In this document: piece by piece, positions 25,218-33,170 of the stretch
Layout of the letters: every line of letters begins with the position of its first letter
Position numbering within the stretch: position 1 is the first letter of the stretch
Source: Labrys okinawensis
GTDB lineage: Bacteria > Pseudomonadota > Alphaproteobacteria > Rhizobiales > Labraceae
Assembly (NCBI RefSeq): GCF_002982075.1
Contig: NZ_PUEJ01000009.1
Coordinates: 124,001-188,000 of the forward strand
DNA length: 64,000 nucleotides
Reading direction: 5' to 3'
Notes under the pieces: model-generated
Database searches by the model: none
The model's input: the letters and a program-made list of their open reading frames with translations, nothing else
What the model was told of the DNA's origin: nothing
Made by a program: the position numbers and the translations under genes

Positions 25218-26651
25218 TCAGCGCGCTTCGGCCGCTTCCTCGATCACTCCGGCGATCGCGTCGAGCATGGCGGTGTCGTCGCCGGCCATGCCGTCCATGT
25301 CGGCCATGCGGCCGATCACCGTGGCGGCGATCTTTTCCTCCACCGTGTTCTCGGCATAGGCGTAGTAGATCACCGCGCGCTGGCCGTCGCGATGGCAACG
25401 TCCCTCGATCTGCTGGAGCTGGATGGCGCTGTGGCGCATGTCGTGCACCACCAGCGAACGCTCGCGTTCCCCGCCCGGCATTTCGCCGCGATGCAGGGAG
25501 ATCGCCTCGGTGACGGTAAACACCACGGCATCGAGCTCGCCGCGCTGGAAGGCTAGGCGCACCGCCTCGTTGCGCTCGCCGCTCTGGGTGCCGTTGATGG
25601 CGTCGACGCGCCAGCCATGGCCCCGCAATTTTTCGACCAGAAGGGCGCTGGTCTCGAGGAAGGCGACGGATATGGCAACCTGCTGGCCGTTGCCGATGAG
25701 ATCATCGGCGAAATCGGCGGTGCCGGCGATGCGTATGAGGCTGCCCTTCTGACGAAAGCGCAGATCGGCCGCCCAGCCCGCCGCCCGCCGCGTCGAGCCG
25801 CCGGCCAGGCCGAGTTCCCGGCGGAATTCGCGCCAGGTCGCCTCGTAGAGGCGACGGCTCTCGGCATCGAGCGCGGTCGGCGTTATCTCGCGCTGCACTT
25901 CCGGCCATCCGGCGATCTCCTCCGGCCGGCGGCGCAGTCCGATGGCATTCGGTCCCTTGTAGAGCAGGGAGGACATGGTGCGGCGGTCGTCCTCGTTCGG
26001 CTCCCAGGACCAGTTCTTCCAGCGCCCTTTGGCGCGTCCGATGCCGAGCCGCTTCATCAGGGCGCGGAAACCATCGAGATCGGCACCGAGGCCCTCGCCC
26101 TTTCGCCTGTCGCCCCCTTGCGCGAGCAAGCGGGCGAGGTAGGAAAGCTCATGCGGCGCCTGCCCGGCCGTTGCGCTCATATAGAGGGTGAAATCGGCGG
26201 CGGCCGCCATCTGGCGGCAGACCAGACCCTGCTGCGAATTGGGGTTGCGGATGCGATGGGCCTCATCGATCACCACCAGAGGCCAGACACGCTTGGGCGT
26301 GCCGAGCTTGGCGAGTTCGTTGTTCCTGGCCCTGGTCGAGCGCTTGGTGCTCACCGCAGGCGGCGCCATCAGCGTTTTCGTGCGCTCGAAATTCATCAGG
26401 GTGACGGTTTTGGCCGGCAGGCCGGCCTGCGCCATGGTCAGGCGCCATTGCGGAATGGCGCCCTTGGGGCAGATCACCAGGATCTCCTCTTCGGGCATGG
26501 CACTCAGCGCCAGCCAGGCCGACAGCGTCTTGCCGAGGCCGGTCAGGTCCCCCAAAAGAAAGCCCGGCCGCCCGGCACGGCGGGCGGCGAGGATGGCCTC
26601 GCTCGCCTCGATCTGGTGCGGGCGGGGGACGAGGTGGGGTGCCGGGCTCAC
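25218..26651 (-). CDS. SNF2-like DEAD/DEAH-box helicase
   Basis: 477-residue superfamily 2 helicase-like ATPase. Motifs in order: Q-motif region PHLVPRPHQIEAS, Walker A GDLTGLGKT near residue 37, DEAH box VVIDEAHRIRN near 135, motif III SATAG, and a C-terminal helicase domain ending QQIEGRCHRDGQRAVIYYAYAENTVEEKI, which has the SNF2 motif VI arginines. It is compact, with no extra DNA-binding domain. The GTG at 26651 overlaps the DUF3297 stop (GTGA), so both genes are coupled; longer starts run through DUF3297 out of frame. Role unknown; such proteins occur in phages and defence or repair loci. Confidence 0.82.
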   Translation of the reverse strand: MSPAPHLVPRPHQIEASEAILAARRAGRPGFLLGDLTGLGKTLSAWLALSAMPEEEILVICPKGAIPQWRLTMAQAGLPAKTVTLMNFERTKTLMAPPAVSTKRSTRARNNELAKLGTPKRVWPLVVIDEAHRIRNPNSQQGLVCRQMAAAADFTLYMSATAGQAPHELSYLARLLAQGGDRRKGEGLGADLDGFRALMKRLGIGRAKGRWKNWSWEPNEDDRRTMSSLLYKGPNAIGLRRRPEEIAGWPEVQREITPTALDAESRRLYEATWREFRRELGLAGGSTRRAAGWAADLRFRQKGSLIRIAGTADFADDLIGNGQQVAISVAFLETSALLVEKLRGHGWRVDAINGTQSGERNEAVRLAFQRGELDAVVFTVTEAISLHRGEMPGGERERSLVVHDMRHSAIQLQQIEGRCHRDGQRAVIYYAYAENTVEEKIAATVIGRMADMDGMAGDDTAMLDAIAGVIEEAAEAR

Positions 26652-26890
26652 GCCTCGTCGCGGAAATAGGGCTCGACCGTGCCCTTGAGCTTGATGGTCA
26701 GGGGATTGCCGCGCCGATCCTTGGCATTGCCGGCGGCGACCCGGATCCAGCCCTCGCTGACGCAATATTCCTCGACATTGGTCTTTTCGGTGCCGTTGAA
26801 GCGAATGCCGACGCCGCGTTCCATCAGGGCCTGGTCGAAATAGGGGCTGTCGGGATTGGCGGCGAGGCGGTCGGGCGGGCTATCGGTCAT
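26648..26890 (-). CDS. DUF3297 family protein
   Basis: 80-residue conserved protein (MERGVGIRFNGTEKTNVEEYCVSEGWIRVAAGNAKDRRGNPLTIKLKGTVEPYF). It matches the short DUF3297 family known from proteobacteria, which has no established function. The basic, beta-rich composition might suit nucleic acid binding, but that is a guess. It is coupled by a four-base overlap to the SNF2-like helicase, which hints at a joint function. Confidence 0.8.
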   Translation of the reverse strand: MTDSPPDRLAANPDSPYFDQALMERGVGIRFNGTEKTNVEEYCVSEGWIRVAAGNAKDRRGNPLTIKLKGTVEPYFRDEA

Positions 26891-27002
26891 CGCGTTTCTC
26901 TCATGAAGGTGTCAGACGCCGGATTAGCGCCCCGAGGGCGGAATGCCAACGCCTGATGTGAATTTTATGCCGGCGGGCGTGCCTTTCGCCGCAAGGACGT
27001 CC

Positions 27003-27106
27003 AGAGCGTTTTGCGATGTGGTGGAATTACCAGGAATCGCAAAGACGCGTCGAATTATGGAGCTAGAGCAAAGCAGCGTTTCCGTCTAAACGCGCTTTGC
27101 TCTAGG
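27003..27106 (-). repeat. RIME-like two-palindrome element, copy c (reversed)
   Basis: Reverse-orientation copy: AGCGTTTTGCGAT ... ATCGCAAAGACGCGTC, then AGAGCAAAGCAGCGTTTCCG ... CGCGCTTTGCTCT. It lies between the DUF3297 promoter side and the 65-residue coiled-coil gene, about 35 bp upstream of the latter's start. Confidence 0.78.
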
Positions 27107-27141
27107 AAAGGCTTTGATCTAACGAAACAAGGAGTGGCGCG

Positions 27142-27339
27142 ATGGATGATCGGCCCATGAAGAAGGCCCGTATGCTTGCCGAGATCGCCAGCATCCAGAA
27201 GCAGGCCAAGGTCCTGGCGGTGCAGAAGAACCGCGGCGCCCATTACGAGCGCCTGGCCCGCGAGGCGGAGGAACGCGTCGCCAAGTTGCGGGAATCGATC
27301 GCAGCCATTGAAGCGGAGCTCGCCGCCGCCAAACAGTGA
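27142..27339 (+). CDS. Small coiled-coil protein
   Basis: 65 residues, highly charged and helical (KARMLAEIASIQKQAKVL, REAEERVAKLRESIAAIEAELAAAK), with heptad-like spacing over almost the whole length. No cysteines, no signal peptide, no membrane segment. AAGGAG lies eight bases before the ATG, which supports expression. I do not recognise the family. It starts just after a RIME-like element. Confidence 0.7.
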   Translation: MDDRPMKKARMLAEIASIQKQAKVLAVQKNRGAHYERLAREAEERVAKLRESIAAIEAELAAAKQ

Positions 27340-27429
27340 GGCGCAATGCCATTGGAGTGGCAGGTTGCCGCAAGGCGCGGCATGGCCTGCCTGCGAAGAT
27401 GTCAATTGCATTGCGGATTTGTGTCAGGA

Positions 27430-27443
27430 ATGCAATATTGCAT
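27430..27443. promoter_or_regulatory. Perfect palindrome ATGCAATATTGCAT upstream of DUF1127 gene
   Basis: A 14-bp perfect palindrome about 140 bp before the DUF1127 start, followed by a second, looser TGCAATTCGGCATTGC near 27503. It has the look of a LysR-type or GntR-type operator. In Brucella the LysR regulator VtlR controls DUF1127 genes, so a similar regulator is a plausible guess. Confidence 0.5.
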
Positions 27444-27583
27444 ACGTGTTGAGCGGATTGGTTAAGAACTCGCCATAATCACCCCTTTAGCCATGCGAGC
27501 TATGCAATTCGGCATTGCGACGATGGATGTTGCACCGCAACATAGGAAGGTGGATACTCCCTGACAACAAAGGAGTAGTCATC

Positions 27584-27763
27584 ATGATCTTCGCAAGCAT
27601 CATTGCTTATTTTAAGGACCGCATGGCCAAGCAGGCCGAGTTCCTGCGCCTGCTCGATGAGATCAACAGCCTGTCCGACCGCGATCTGCGTGATCTGCGC
27701 GCCGACCGCATGGAAATGATCCGCCACGCTCGCCAGCAGGTCTACGGTGCCAAGGCTGCCTGA
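27584..27763 (+). CDS. DUF1127 family small protein
   Basis: 59 residues with the DUF1127 pattern: a hydrophobic start (MIFASIIAYFKDRMAKQAEFLRLLDEI) and the basic LSDRDLRDLRADRMEMIRHARQQ helix. A strong AAAGGAG ribosome site lies ten bases before ATG 27584, which settles the start against the longer frame from 27515. Members in Agrobacterium and Brucella affect RNA turnover, phosphate and central metabolism, or stress. Here it is a single-gene unit with its own terminator. Confidence 0.85.
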   Translation: MIFASIIAYFKDRMAKQAEFLRLLDEINSLSDRDLRDLRADRMEMIRHARQQVYGAKAA

Positions 27764-27793
27764 ACCCCGCCAGCCGTCACCCGACGAATTCCG

Positions 27794-27835
27794 AACGCGC
27801 CGCCTTCTTCCCTGAAGGTGGCGCGTTCTGCTTTT
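27794..27835 (+). terminator. Terminator after the DUF1127 gene
   Basis: AACGCGCCGCCTTC-TTCCCT-GAAGGTGGCGCGTT: a 14-bp stem with one mismatch, followed by CTGCTTTT. It ends the DUF1127 transcript. Confidence 0.8.
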
Positions 27836-27897
27836 GGAGGGCCAGTCGTTCCCCGCGGGCTTCAGGCATAGGGCGGTTCCATGCCGTGGGCAGGGAC

Positions 27898-27997
27898 CTA
27901 GAGCAAGCGCGTTCAAGCGTGAACGCTTATCTGCTCTAACTCATTGTTCTGAAGCGTCTTTGCGATTCTAGGTGACCCCGTCTGATCGCAAAACGCT
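27898..27997 (+). repeat. RIME-like two-palindrome element, copy d, overlapping the ABC ATPase 3' end
   Basis: Very close to copy a (CTAGAGCAAGCGCGTTCAAG ... TTTGCGATTCTAGGTGAC ... ATCGCAAAACGCT). The second palindrome extends into the sulfonate-type ATPase gene on the minus strand and supplies its last nine or so codons and the TAG stop. Confidence 0.82.
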
Positions 27998-28732
27998 CTG
28001 GCCGTGCAGGGAGCGATCGAGCGCCTTGCGCAAATCGCGCCTGGCCTGTTCGAAGGCCGGGCTATCGCGATCGCGCGGGCGGGGCAGGTCGACGGTGACC
28101 ATCTCTTCGATGCGCCCTGGCCTCGGCGCGAGGACGATGATGCGGTCGGCGAGCAGCAGCGCCTCCTCGATATCATGCGTGACGAGGAGGAGCGTCTGCC
28201 GGTCCTCCAGCCAAAGCTTGGCGACATGGTCCTGCAGGCTGGCGCGGGTCAGCGCGTCGAGGGCGGAGAAGGGCTCGTCAAGGAGAAGAATGCTTGGCTG
28301 TGCCGCCAGGGTCCGGGCGATGGCGACGCGCTGGGCCATGCCGCCGGACAATTCCTTGGGCCATCTTTCGCCCTGTCCCTCCAGACCGACGCGCGCGAGG
28401 ACCTCGTCCACCCGCCTGTCGCGGTCATGCCGAGGCAGGCCAGCGAGGCCGAAGGCGACGTTCCCGGCGACATTCAGCCACGGCAGCAGGCGCGGTTCCT
28501 GGAAGACGAAACCGACGGTCTCGGCCGGGGCGGCGACGGGTACGCCATCGATCTCCACCTGCCCGCGGGTCGCGGTTTCCAGGCCGCCGATCAGACGCAG
28601 AAGCGTGCTTTTGCCGCTTCCCGAGCCGCCGATGATGGCGACGGCCTCGCCGGGTGCGACCGAAAGGTCGATGCCGCGCAGGGCCTGCGTGCCGTTGGCA
28701 TAGATCTTGTCGAGACTGCGTAGCGACAGCAT
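27968..28732 (-). CDS. ssuB: ABC transporter ATP-binding protein, SsuB/TauB type
   Basis: 254-residue ATPase energising import of a sulfonate-like substrate. Walker A GGSGSGKST near residue 36, Q-loop VFQEPRLLPW, signature LSGGMAQRVAIAR, Walker B LLLDEPFSALDA and the H-loop VTHDIEEAL are all intact. The final residues SVLRSDGVT and the stop come from RIME-like copy d. The start ATG overlaps the permease stop by one base. Taurine or nitrate-type substrates are also possible, since no ssuD or tauD is linked. Confidence 0.86.
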   Translation of the reverse strand: MLSLRSLDKIYANGTQALRGIDLSVAPGEAVAIIGGSGSGKSTLLRLIGGLETATRGQVEIDGVPVAAPAETVGFVFQEPRLLPWLNVAGNVAFGLAGLPRHDRDRRVDEVLARVGLEGQGERWPKELSGGMAQRVAIARTLAAQPSILLLDEPFSALDALTRASLQDHVAKLWLEDRQTLLLVTHDIEEALLLADRIIVLAPRPGRIEEMVTVDLPRPRDRDSPAFEQARRDLRKALDRSLHGQSVLRSDGVT

Positions 28733-29571
28733 CAGCGGCCCTTGCTGGCGAAACTGTCTTCGTGGCGCAGGAACGGGCGGCTGAGCGCAACCAGGAACAT
28801 GTCGCTCGTCTTGCCGATCAACGCGAACAGGATGATGGTGGCGACGATCTCGTCGGGTTTGCCCAGTTGCTGGCCATCGACGAGCAGATAGCCGAGCCCT
28901 TCGGAGGCTCCCATGATCTCGGCGGCCACCACGAACATCCAGCCGAGGCCGAGGCCAACCCTCAGGGCCGTGACGACCTGTGGCAGGATGGCGGGCAGGA
29001 GGATGCGCCGGACCAGCTGCGGCCCCTTCAGCCGGAAGACCTGGCCGACTTCGACGATCTTGCGATCGACCGAGCGGATCGCGCTGGAGACGCCGAGATA
29101 GACCGGAAAGAACACGCCGGCAGCGATGAGAATGATCTTTGATTCCTCGAAAATGCCGAACCACAGGATGAAGAGCGGCACCCAGGCGAGGGACGGAATG
29201 GCGCGCAGACCCTGCAGCGTAGGGTCGACCAGGGTGCGGAACAGGGACGAATAGCCCGCGGCAGCCCCGAGCACGATGCCGGCGGCAGAGCCGAAGAAAA
29301 AGCCGGCTCCCACACGGGCCAGGGTGGCGAGGATGTGGGTGGCCAGATCGCCATTGCGTGCCAGCTCCAGCAGCGTCGCAGCGATGCGGCTTGGCGGCGG
29401 CAGCCGCCGCCCGTCGCTCCAGCCAGCATGGACGGCATATTCCCATGCCAGGGCGAGGGTCAGCGGCAGGAGCAGCCCGGCATAAGGCCGGGCGAGGCGA
29501 AGGGAGGGCCTGGTCGCCGGTGGCCGTTCTGTCACCGCCTCGCGTGTGGCCGGGCTTTCGAATGCCGTCAT
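28732..29571 (-). CDS. ssuC: ABC transporter permease, SsuC/TauC type
   Basis: 279-residue inner-membrane permease with about six hydrophobic segments and the EAA loop EVGQVFRLKGPQLVRRILLPAILPQVVTALRVGLGLGW, which contacts the ATPase. The N-terminal 30 residues are hydrophilic. It lies eight bases after the binding-protein gene and overlaps the ATPase start. The assignment to the sulfonate/taurine/nitrate group is firm; the substrate is not. Confidence 0.87.
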   Translation of the reverse strand: MTAFESPATREAVTERPPATRPSLRLARPYAGLLLPLTLALAWEYAVHAGWSDGRRLPPPSRIAATLLELARNGDLATHILATLARVGAGFFFGSAAGIVLGAAAGYSSLFRTLVDPTLQGLRAIPSLAWVPLFILWFGIFEESKIILIAAGVFFPVYLGVSSAIRSVDRKIVEVGQVFRLKGPQLVRRILLPAILPQVVTALRVGLGLGWMFVVAAEIMGASEGLGYLLVDGQQLGKPDEIVATIILFALIGKTSDMFLVALSRPFLRHEDSFASKGR

Positions 29572-29579
29572 GGCCCGGC

Positions 29580-30572
29580 CTACTGTGTCCGGGCGCCGTA
29601 ACGCGGGTCGATCAGCCCATCCACCGTCGCGGGCACGTCGAGCTCGGCCTTGATAACACCGGCGCCCTGCAGGGCTTGCCCGGCGGCCACCAGCGTCTGC
29701 CGCTGTGCGTCTCCGATCGTGCCGGTCGACAGGTCCGTACGGGTGAGCTGGCGTTCGATCACCGCATCCGGCAGCTTGGCGGCCGCGATCAGGCTCTGCT
29801 TGAGATCGGCGGGGTTGGCGAGGGCGTGCCGGCGACCCTTCTCATAGACGGCCAGCACGCGGCGCACCAGTTCGGGATGGGCCGCAGCAAAGGCTTCGCG
29901 TACATTCAACACGCCCCAGCTGTTGAGGGCGGGATCGCAGAAGAAGAGTCTGGCCCCGTTTTCGACTTCGGCGCTGGCCATGATCGGATCGAGCCCCGCC
30001 CAGGCGTCGACATCGCCGCGGACCAGGGCGGCTTTGCCGTCGCCATGCTGAAGCGGCACGAGCGTGATGTCCTTTTCCTTCAGCCCGGCGGAAGCCAGCG
30101 CGCGGATGAGGAAGATGTGAGGATCGGTGCCGCGCGTTGCCGCTACGCGCCGGCCCTTGAGATCGGCGATGGCGGCAATGCCGGTGTCGGGGCGGGTCAC
30201 CAGCGCCGTCCATTCGGGGCGCGAATAGACATGGACGGATTTGATCGGATTGCCGTTGATACGGCCGACCAGGGCGGCCGCCCCCGCCGTCGAGCCGAAA
30301 TCGATGCTGCCGGCATTGAGAAATTCGAGGGCTTTGTTGGAGCCCAGGGATTGGACCCAGCGCACCGCGATGCCATCGGCCTTGAGCTCCTCCTCCAGCC
30401 AGCCCTTGTCGCGGATCAGCAGGCCGACCGGATTGTAGGTCGCGTAGTCGATGCGCAGTTCGGATGGATTGTCGGAGGCCCTGGCCATCCCAGCAGCGGC
30501 AAGGCCACCTGCGGCGAGGGAGGCAAGGCCGGCAATGAAGCGGCGGCGGGTCGGCAGAGCGAGGCGGGACAC
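29580..30572 (-). CDS. ssuA: Aliphatic sulfonate-type periplasmic substrate-binding protein
   Basis: 330-residue SsuA/NrtA-family binding protein with a Tat-like signal (TRRRFIAGLASLAAGGLAAAG, cleavage after ARA). LRIDYATYNPVGLLIRDKGWLEEEL, WVQSLGSNKALEFLNAGSIDFGST and KGRRVAATRGTDPHIFL are family blocks. Start is a GTG with GGGAG eight bases before. It is the first gene of a three-gene import operon. The 127 bp just upstream are AT-rich, with a TTGTCTATTTTATC stretch as a possible promoter. Confidence 0.86.
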   Translation of the reverse strand: MSRLALPTRRRFIAGLASLAAGGLAAAGMARASDNPSELRIDYATYNPVGLLIRDKGWLEEELKADGIAVRWVQSLGSNKALEFLNAGSIDFGSTAGAAALVGRINGNPIKSVHVYSRPEWTALVTRPDTGIAAIADLKGRRVAATRGTDPHIFLIRALASAGLKEKDITLVPLQHGDGKAALVRGDVDAWAGLDPIMASAEVENGARLFFCDPALNSWGVLNVREAFAAAHPELVRRVLAVYEKGRRHALANPADLKQSLIAAAKLPDAVIERQLTRTDLSTGTIGDAQRQTLVAAGQALQGAGVIKAELDVPATVDGLIDPRYGARTQ

Positions 30573-30664
30573 GGCATATCTCCCAAACGGATCCTCGCTC
30601 CATTAATACATAAAGATGGTAGATAAAATAGACAAAAATGGTCTCTTCGTTTTCCGGTGGGGGA

Positions 30665-30693
30665 TTGTTCTCTCGGGGTATGGCTGTTAGCAT
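30665..30693 (+). promoter_or_regulatory. Promoter of trpL-trpE
   Basis: TTGTTC at 30665-30670, 17-bp spacer, TAGCAT at 30688-30693. Initiation six to seven bases later would fall on the A of the trpL ATG (30700), giving a leaderless leader-peptide transcript, as reported for Sinorhizobium meliloti trpL. The promoter boxes are my reading and not proven. Confidence 0.6.
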
Positions 30694-30699
30694 CCGCTC

Positions 30700-30744
30700 A
30701 TGCGCATTTCGTCTTTCTCAGCAAGCTGGTGGTGGCCCGTCTAA
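30700..30744 (+). CDS. trpL: trp leader peptide TrpL
   Basis: 14-residue peptide MRISSFSASWWWPV with three consecutive tryptophan codons (TGG TGG TGG), the hallmark of ribosome-mediated tryptophan attenuation. It is the same length as the S. meliloti TrpL peptide, which also has WWW. It lies 120 bp before trpE and is followed by alternative hairpins at 30732-30808. There is no clear ribosome site upstream, in line with a leaderless mRNA. Too short for ordinary gene finders. Confidence 0.88.
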   Translation: MRISSFSASWWWPV

Positions 30745-30808
30745 GCACGGACGGCCACGCATGATCATTGCTCATCTGGCCGTCCCGGGAGGGGCGGCTT
30801 TTGATTTT
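30732..30808 (+). terminator. trp attenuator with competing hairpins
   Basis: Three pairings are visible. GTGGCCCGTC (in the Trp codons) with GACGGCCAC is the pause hairpin. GGACGGCCA (30749-30757) with TGGCCGTCC (30777-30785) is the antiterminator, a perfect 9-bp match. GCCGTCCC-GGGA-GGGGCGGC (30779-30798) followed by TTTTGATTTTT is the terminator. Ribosome stalling at the Trp codons would favour the antiterminator. The attenuated RNA would be about 110 nt. Confidence 0.88.
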
Positions 30809-30864
30809 TGAAGATCAGCGCAGGAGCACCCAACCCGAGACGGCCGTAACTCGGAGTTGGCTCC

Positions 30865-33036
30865 ATGACGGACCATATCTACCACAGGGCCGGCGGCATC
30901 CGCGTCCATCGCGCCTGCCAGGATCTCGACTACCCCCATGACATGTCGGCCCTCGCTGAACGCCTGGACCGGCAGCGGGGCCTGCTGTTCTCCTGCAGCT
31001 ACGAGGTGCCGGGGCGTTATCGGCGCGGAGAAATCGGCTTTGCCGATCCGCCGCTCGCCATCACCGGTAAGGGACGGCGCTTTCGGATCGAGGCTCTCAA
31101 CCAGCGCGGTGCCTGCCTCGTGCCGGTGATCGAGAGGCGCCCGCGCTTGCTTGGCCTCTTGGAGGCTTTCGCCAAAAGCGAGGGCTGTCTCGAAGGCGCG
31201 GTGCGCGAGGCGGAAGGCGCGTTTGCCGAGGAAGAGCGCAGCCGCCAGCCGAGCCTGTTCTCGCTGCTCCGCGTCGTGATCGAGCTCTTTGCCGTGCCCG
31301 ATGAGCCCTATCTCGGCCTTTATGGTGCGTTCGGCTACGATCTCGTCTTCCAGTTCGAGCCGATGAGCCTGACATTGCCGCGGGCCGACGACCAGCGCGA
31401 CCTCGTGCTCTATCTGCCCGACGAGCTGGTGGTGGTCGACCACGCCCGCCAGCGGGCGCAGCGCTTGAGCTACGATTTCAGCGTCGATGGGCATTCGACC
31501 CGAAACCTGCCCCGCGCCACCGAGCCCCATCCCTATCGCCGGCTTTCCGGTCCCGACCTGCCACCCGAGAGCGATCATGCACCCGGGGAATATGCCGCCA
31601 TGGTCGAACGGGCCAGAGCGGCCTTCGCGCGCGGCGACCTGTTCGAGGCGGTGCTGGGGCAATTGCTTTCGAAACCCTGCCCGGACGCTCCGAGTGCGGT
31701 CTTTCGCCGGCTTGCCAATGCGAATCCCTCGCCCTTCGGCGCCCTGATCAATCTCGGCGAGGGCGAGTTCCTGGTGGCGGCCTCGCCGGAGATGTTCGTG
31801 CGGGTCGAGGGCCAGCGCGTCGAGACCTGTCCGATCTCGGGCACCATCCGCCGCGGCGCCGATGCCCTGGAGGATGCCGAGCGTATCCGCGAGCTCCTGA
31901 ATTCCGCCAAGGACGAGGCGGAACTGACCATGTGCACCGATGTCGACCGCAACGACAAGTCGCGCATCTGCGAGCCCGGCAGCGTCAAGGTGATCGGCCG
32001 GCGCCAGATCGAACTCTATTCGCGCCTGATCCACACCGTCGACCATGTCGAGGGGCTGTTGCGGCCCGGCTATGACGCGCTCGATGCCTTTCTCAGCCAT
32101 GCCTGGGCCGTGACGGTGACGGGCGCTCCCAAGCGCGGTGCGATCCGCCATATCGAAGCCGAAGAGAAGAGCGCCAGGCGCTGGTATGGCGGGGCCTTCG
32201 GCTCGATCGGCTTCGACGGTGCCCTGAATACCGGCCTGACGCTGCGCACCATCCGCCTGCAGGACGGCGTGGCGGAAGTCCGCGTCGGCGCCACCTTGCT
32301 GCATGACAGCGACCCGTGGGAAGAAGAGGCGGAAACCCGGCTGAAAGCCTCCGCCATGCTGGCCGTGTTGGAGGAGGGAACCTCAACGGCCGATCAAGCG
32401 ACGGCTCCGGTCCGCAAGGCCGGCCCCCGACCGCGTCTCCTGCTCGTCGATCACGAGGATAGTTTCGTGCACACGTTGGCCGGCTATTTCCGTGCCGCGG
32501 GCGCCGAGGTGCTGACCCTGCGCCCGGCTTTGGCGCGGCAGAGGCTCGCGGATGGCGAGCCGGTAGACCTCCTCGTGCTCTCGCCCGGTCCCGGACGGCC
32601 CGAGGATTTCGCCATGCACCGAACCCTGGAGCTTGCCTTGCAGCGCGGGCTGCCGGTCTTCGGCGTCTGTCTCGGGCTGCAGGGTATGGTTGAATATTTC
32701 GGTGGTCGGCTCGACCTGCTCCCCAGGCCCATGCATGGCAAAGCCTCGCGGGTGGAGGTCGAGAAAGGCAGGCTCTTTGCCGGCCTGCCCGGCAGCTTCT
32801 CGGTGGGGCGCTACCACTCCATCCATGCCGACCCGCAGGTCCTGCCGGCGGAACTGCGGGTCACCGCGCGTGACGGCAACGGCATCATCATGGCGGTGGA
32901 GCATGCCAGCCTGCCTCTCGCCGCCGTGCAGTTCCACCCGGAATCGGTGATGACCAGGCCGGAGATCGGGCATCGCCTCATCGCGAATGTGCTGGCGATG
33001 ATCGGCGGTGGAGTCGTGTCGATTGCGGCGGAATGA
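30865..33036 (+). CDS. trpE: Anthranilate synthase, fused TrpE-TrpG
   Basis: 723-residue fusion typical of rhizobia. Residues 1-510 are the chorismate-binding aminase part (CPISGTIRRGADALEDAERI, TMCTDVDRNDKSRICEPGSV, VTGAPKRGAI). Residues about 530-723 are the glutamine amidotransferase with the nucleophile in VFGVCLGLQGM and the His-Glu pair in QFHPESV. It makes anthranilate from chorismate and glutamine, the first step of tryptophan synthesis. The upstream trpL attenuator controls it. GGAG lies nine bases before the ATG. Confidence 0.95.
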   Translation: MTDHIYHRAGGIRVHRACQDLDYPHDMSALAERLDRQRGLLFSCSYEVPGRYRRGEIGFADPPLAITGKGRRFRIEALNQRGACLVPVIERRPRLLGLLEAFAKSEGCLEGAVREAEGAFAEEERSRQPSLFSLLRVVIELFAVPDEPYLGLYGAFGYDLVFQFEPMSLTLPRADDQRDLVLYLPDELVVVDHARQRAQRLSYDFSVDGHSTRNLPRATEPHPYRRLSGPDLPPESDHAPGEYAAMVERARAAFARGDLFEAVLGQLLSKPCPDAPSAVFRRLANANPSPFGALINLGEGEFLVAASPEMFVRVEGQRVETCPISGTIRRGADALEDAERIRELLNSAKDEAELTMCTDVDRNDKSRICEPGSVKVIGRRQIELYSRLIHTVDHVEGLLRPGYDALDAFLSHAWAVTVTGAPKRGAIRHIEAEEKSARRWYGGAFGSIGFDGALNTGLTLRTIRLQDGVAEVRVGATLLHDSDPWEEEAETRLKASAMLAVLEEGTSTADQATAPVRKAGPRPRLLLVDHEDSFVHTLAGYFRAAGAEVLTLRPALARQRLADGEPVDLLVLSPGPGRPEDFAMHRTLELALQRGLPVFGVCLGLQGMVEYFGGRLDLLPRPMHGKASRVEVEKGRLFAGLPGSFSVGRYHSIHADPQVLPAELRVTARDGNGIIMAVEHASLPLAAVQFHPESVMTRPEIGHRLIANVLAMIGGGVVSIAAE

Positions 33037-33073
33037 CGGGCTGCACAGCGGCCTGTGGCGCACAATTTCCCAA

Positions 33074-33099
33074 AAGAGCGGACGCCCTCGTCCGCTCTT
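33074..33099. terminator. Palindrome between convergent trpE and fabI
   Basis: AAGAGCGGAC-GCCCTC-GTCCGCTCTT, a perfect 10-bp stem in the 134-bp gap between the facing 3' ends. It shares the AAGAGCGGAC/GTCCGCTCTT arms with the family at 13089 and 13667. It probably acts as a two-way terminator. Confidence 0.7.
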
Positions 33100-33170
33100 G
33101 AAAACACCGTATCTCGAAAAAGAGGTCGATGGAGGTGCCCGCCTCTCAGGGCCGACGCCAACGCCTCCGC

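Noticed and set aside
25218..26890. Part of a known anti-phage system such as DISARM
   Set aside because: There is no methylase, nuclease, phospholipase-D-type or DUF1998 partner nearby; only DUF3297 is linked.
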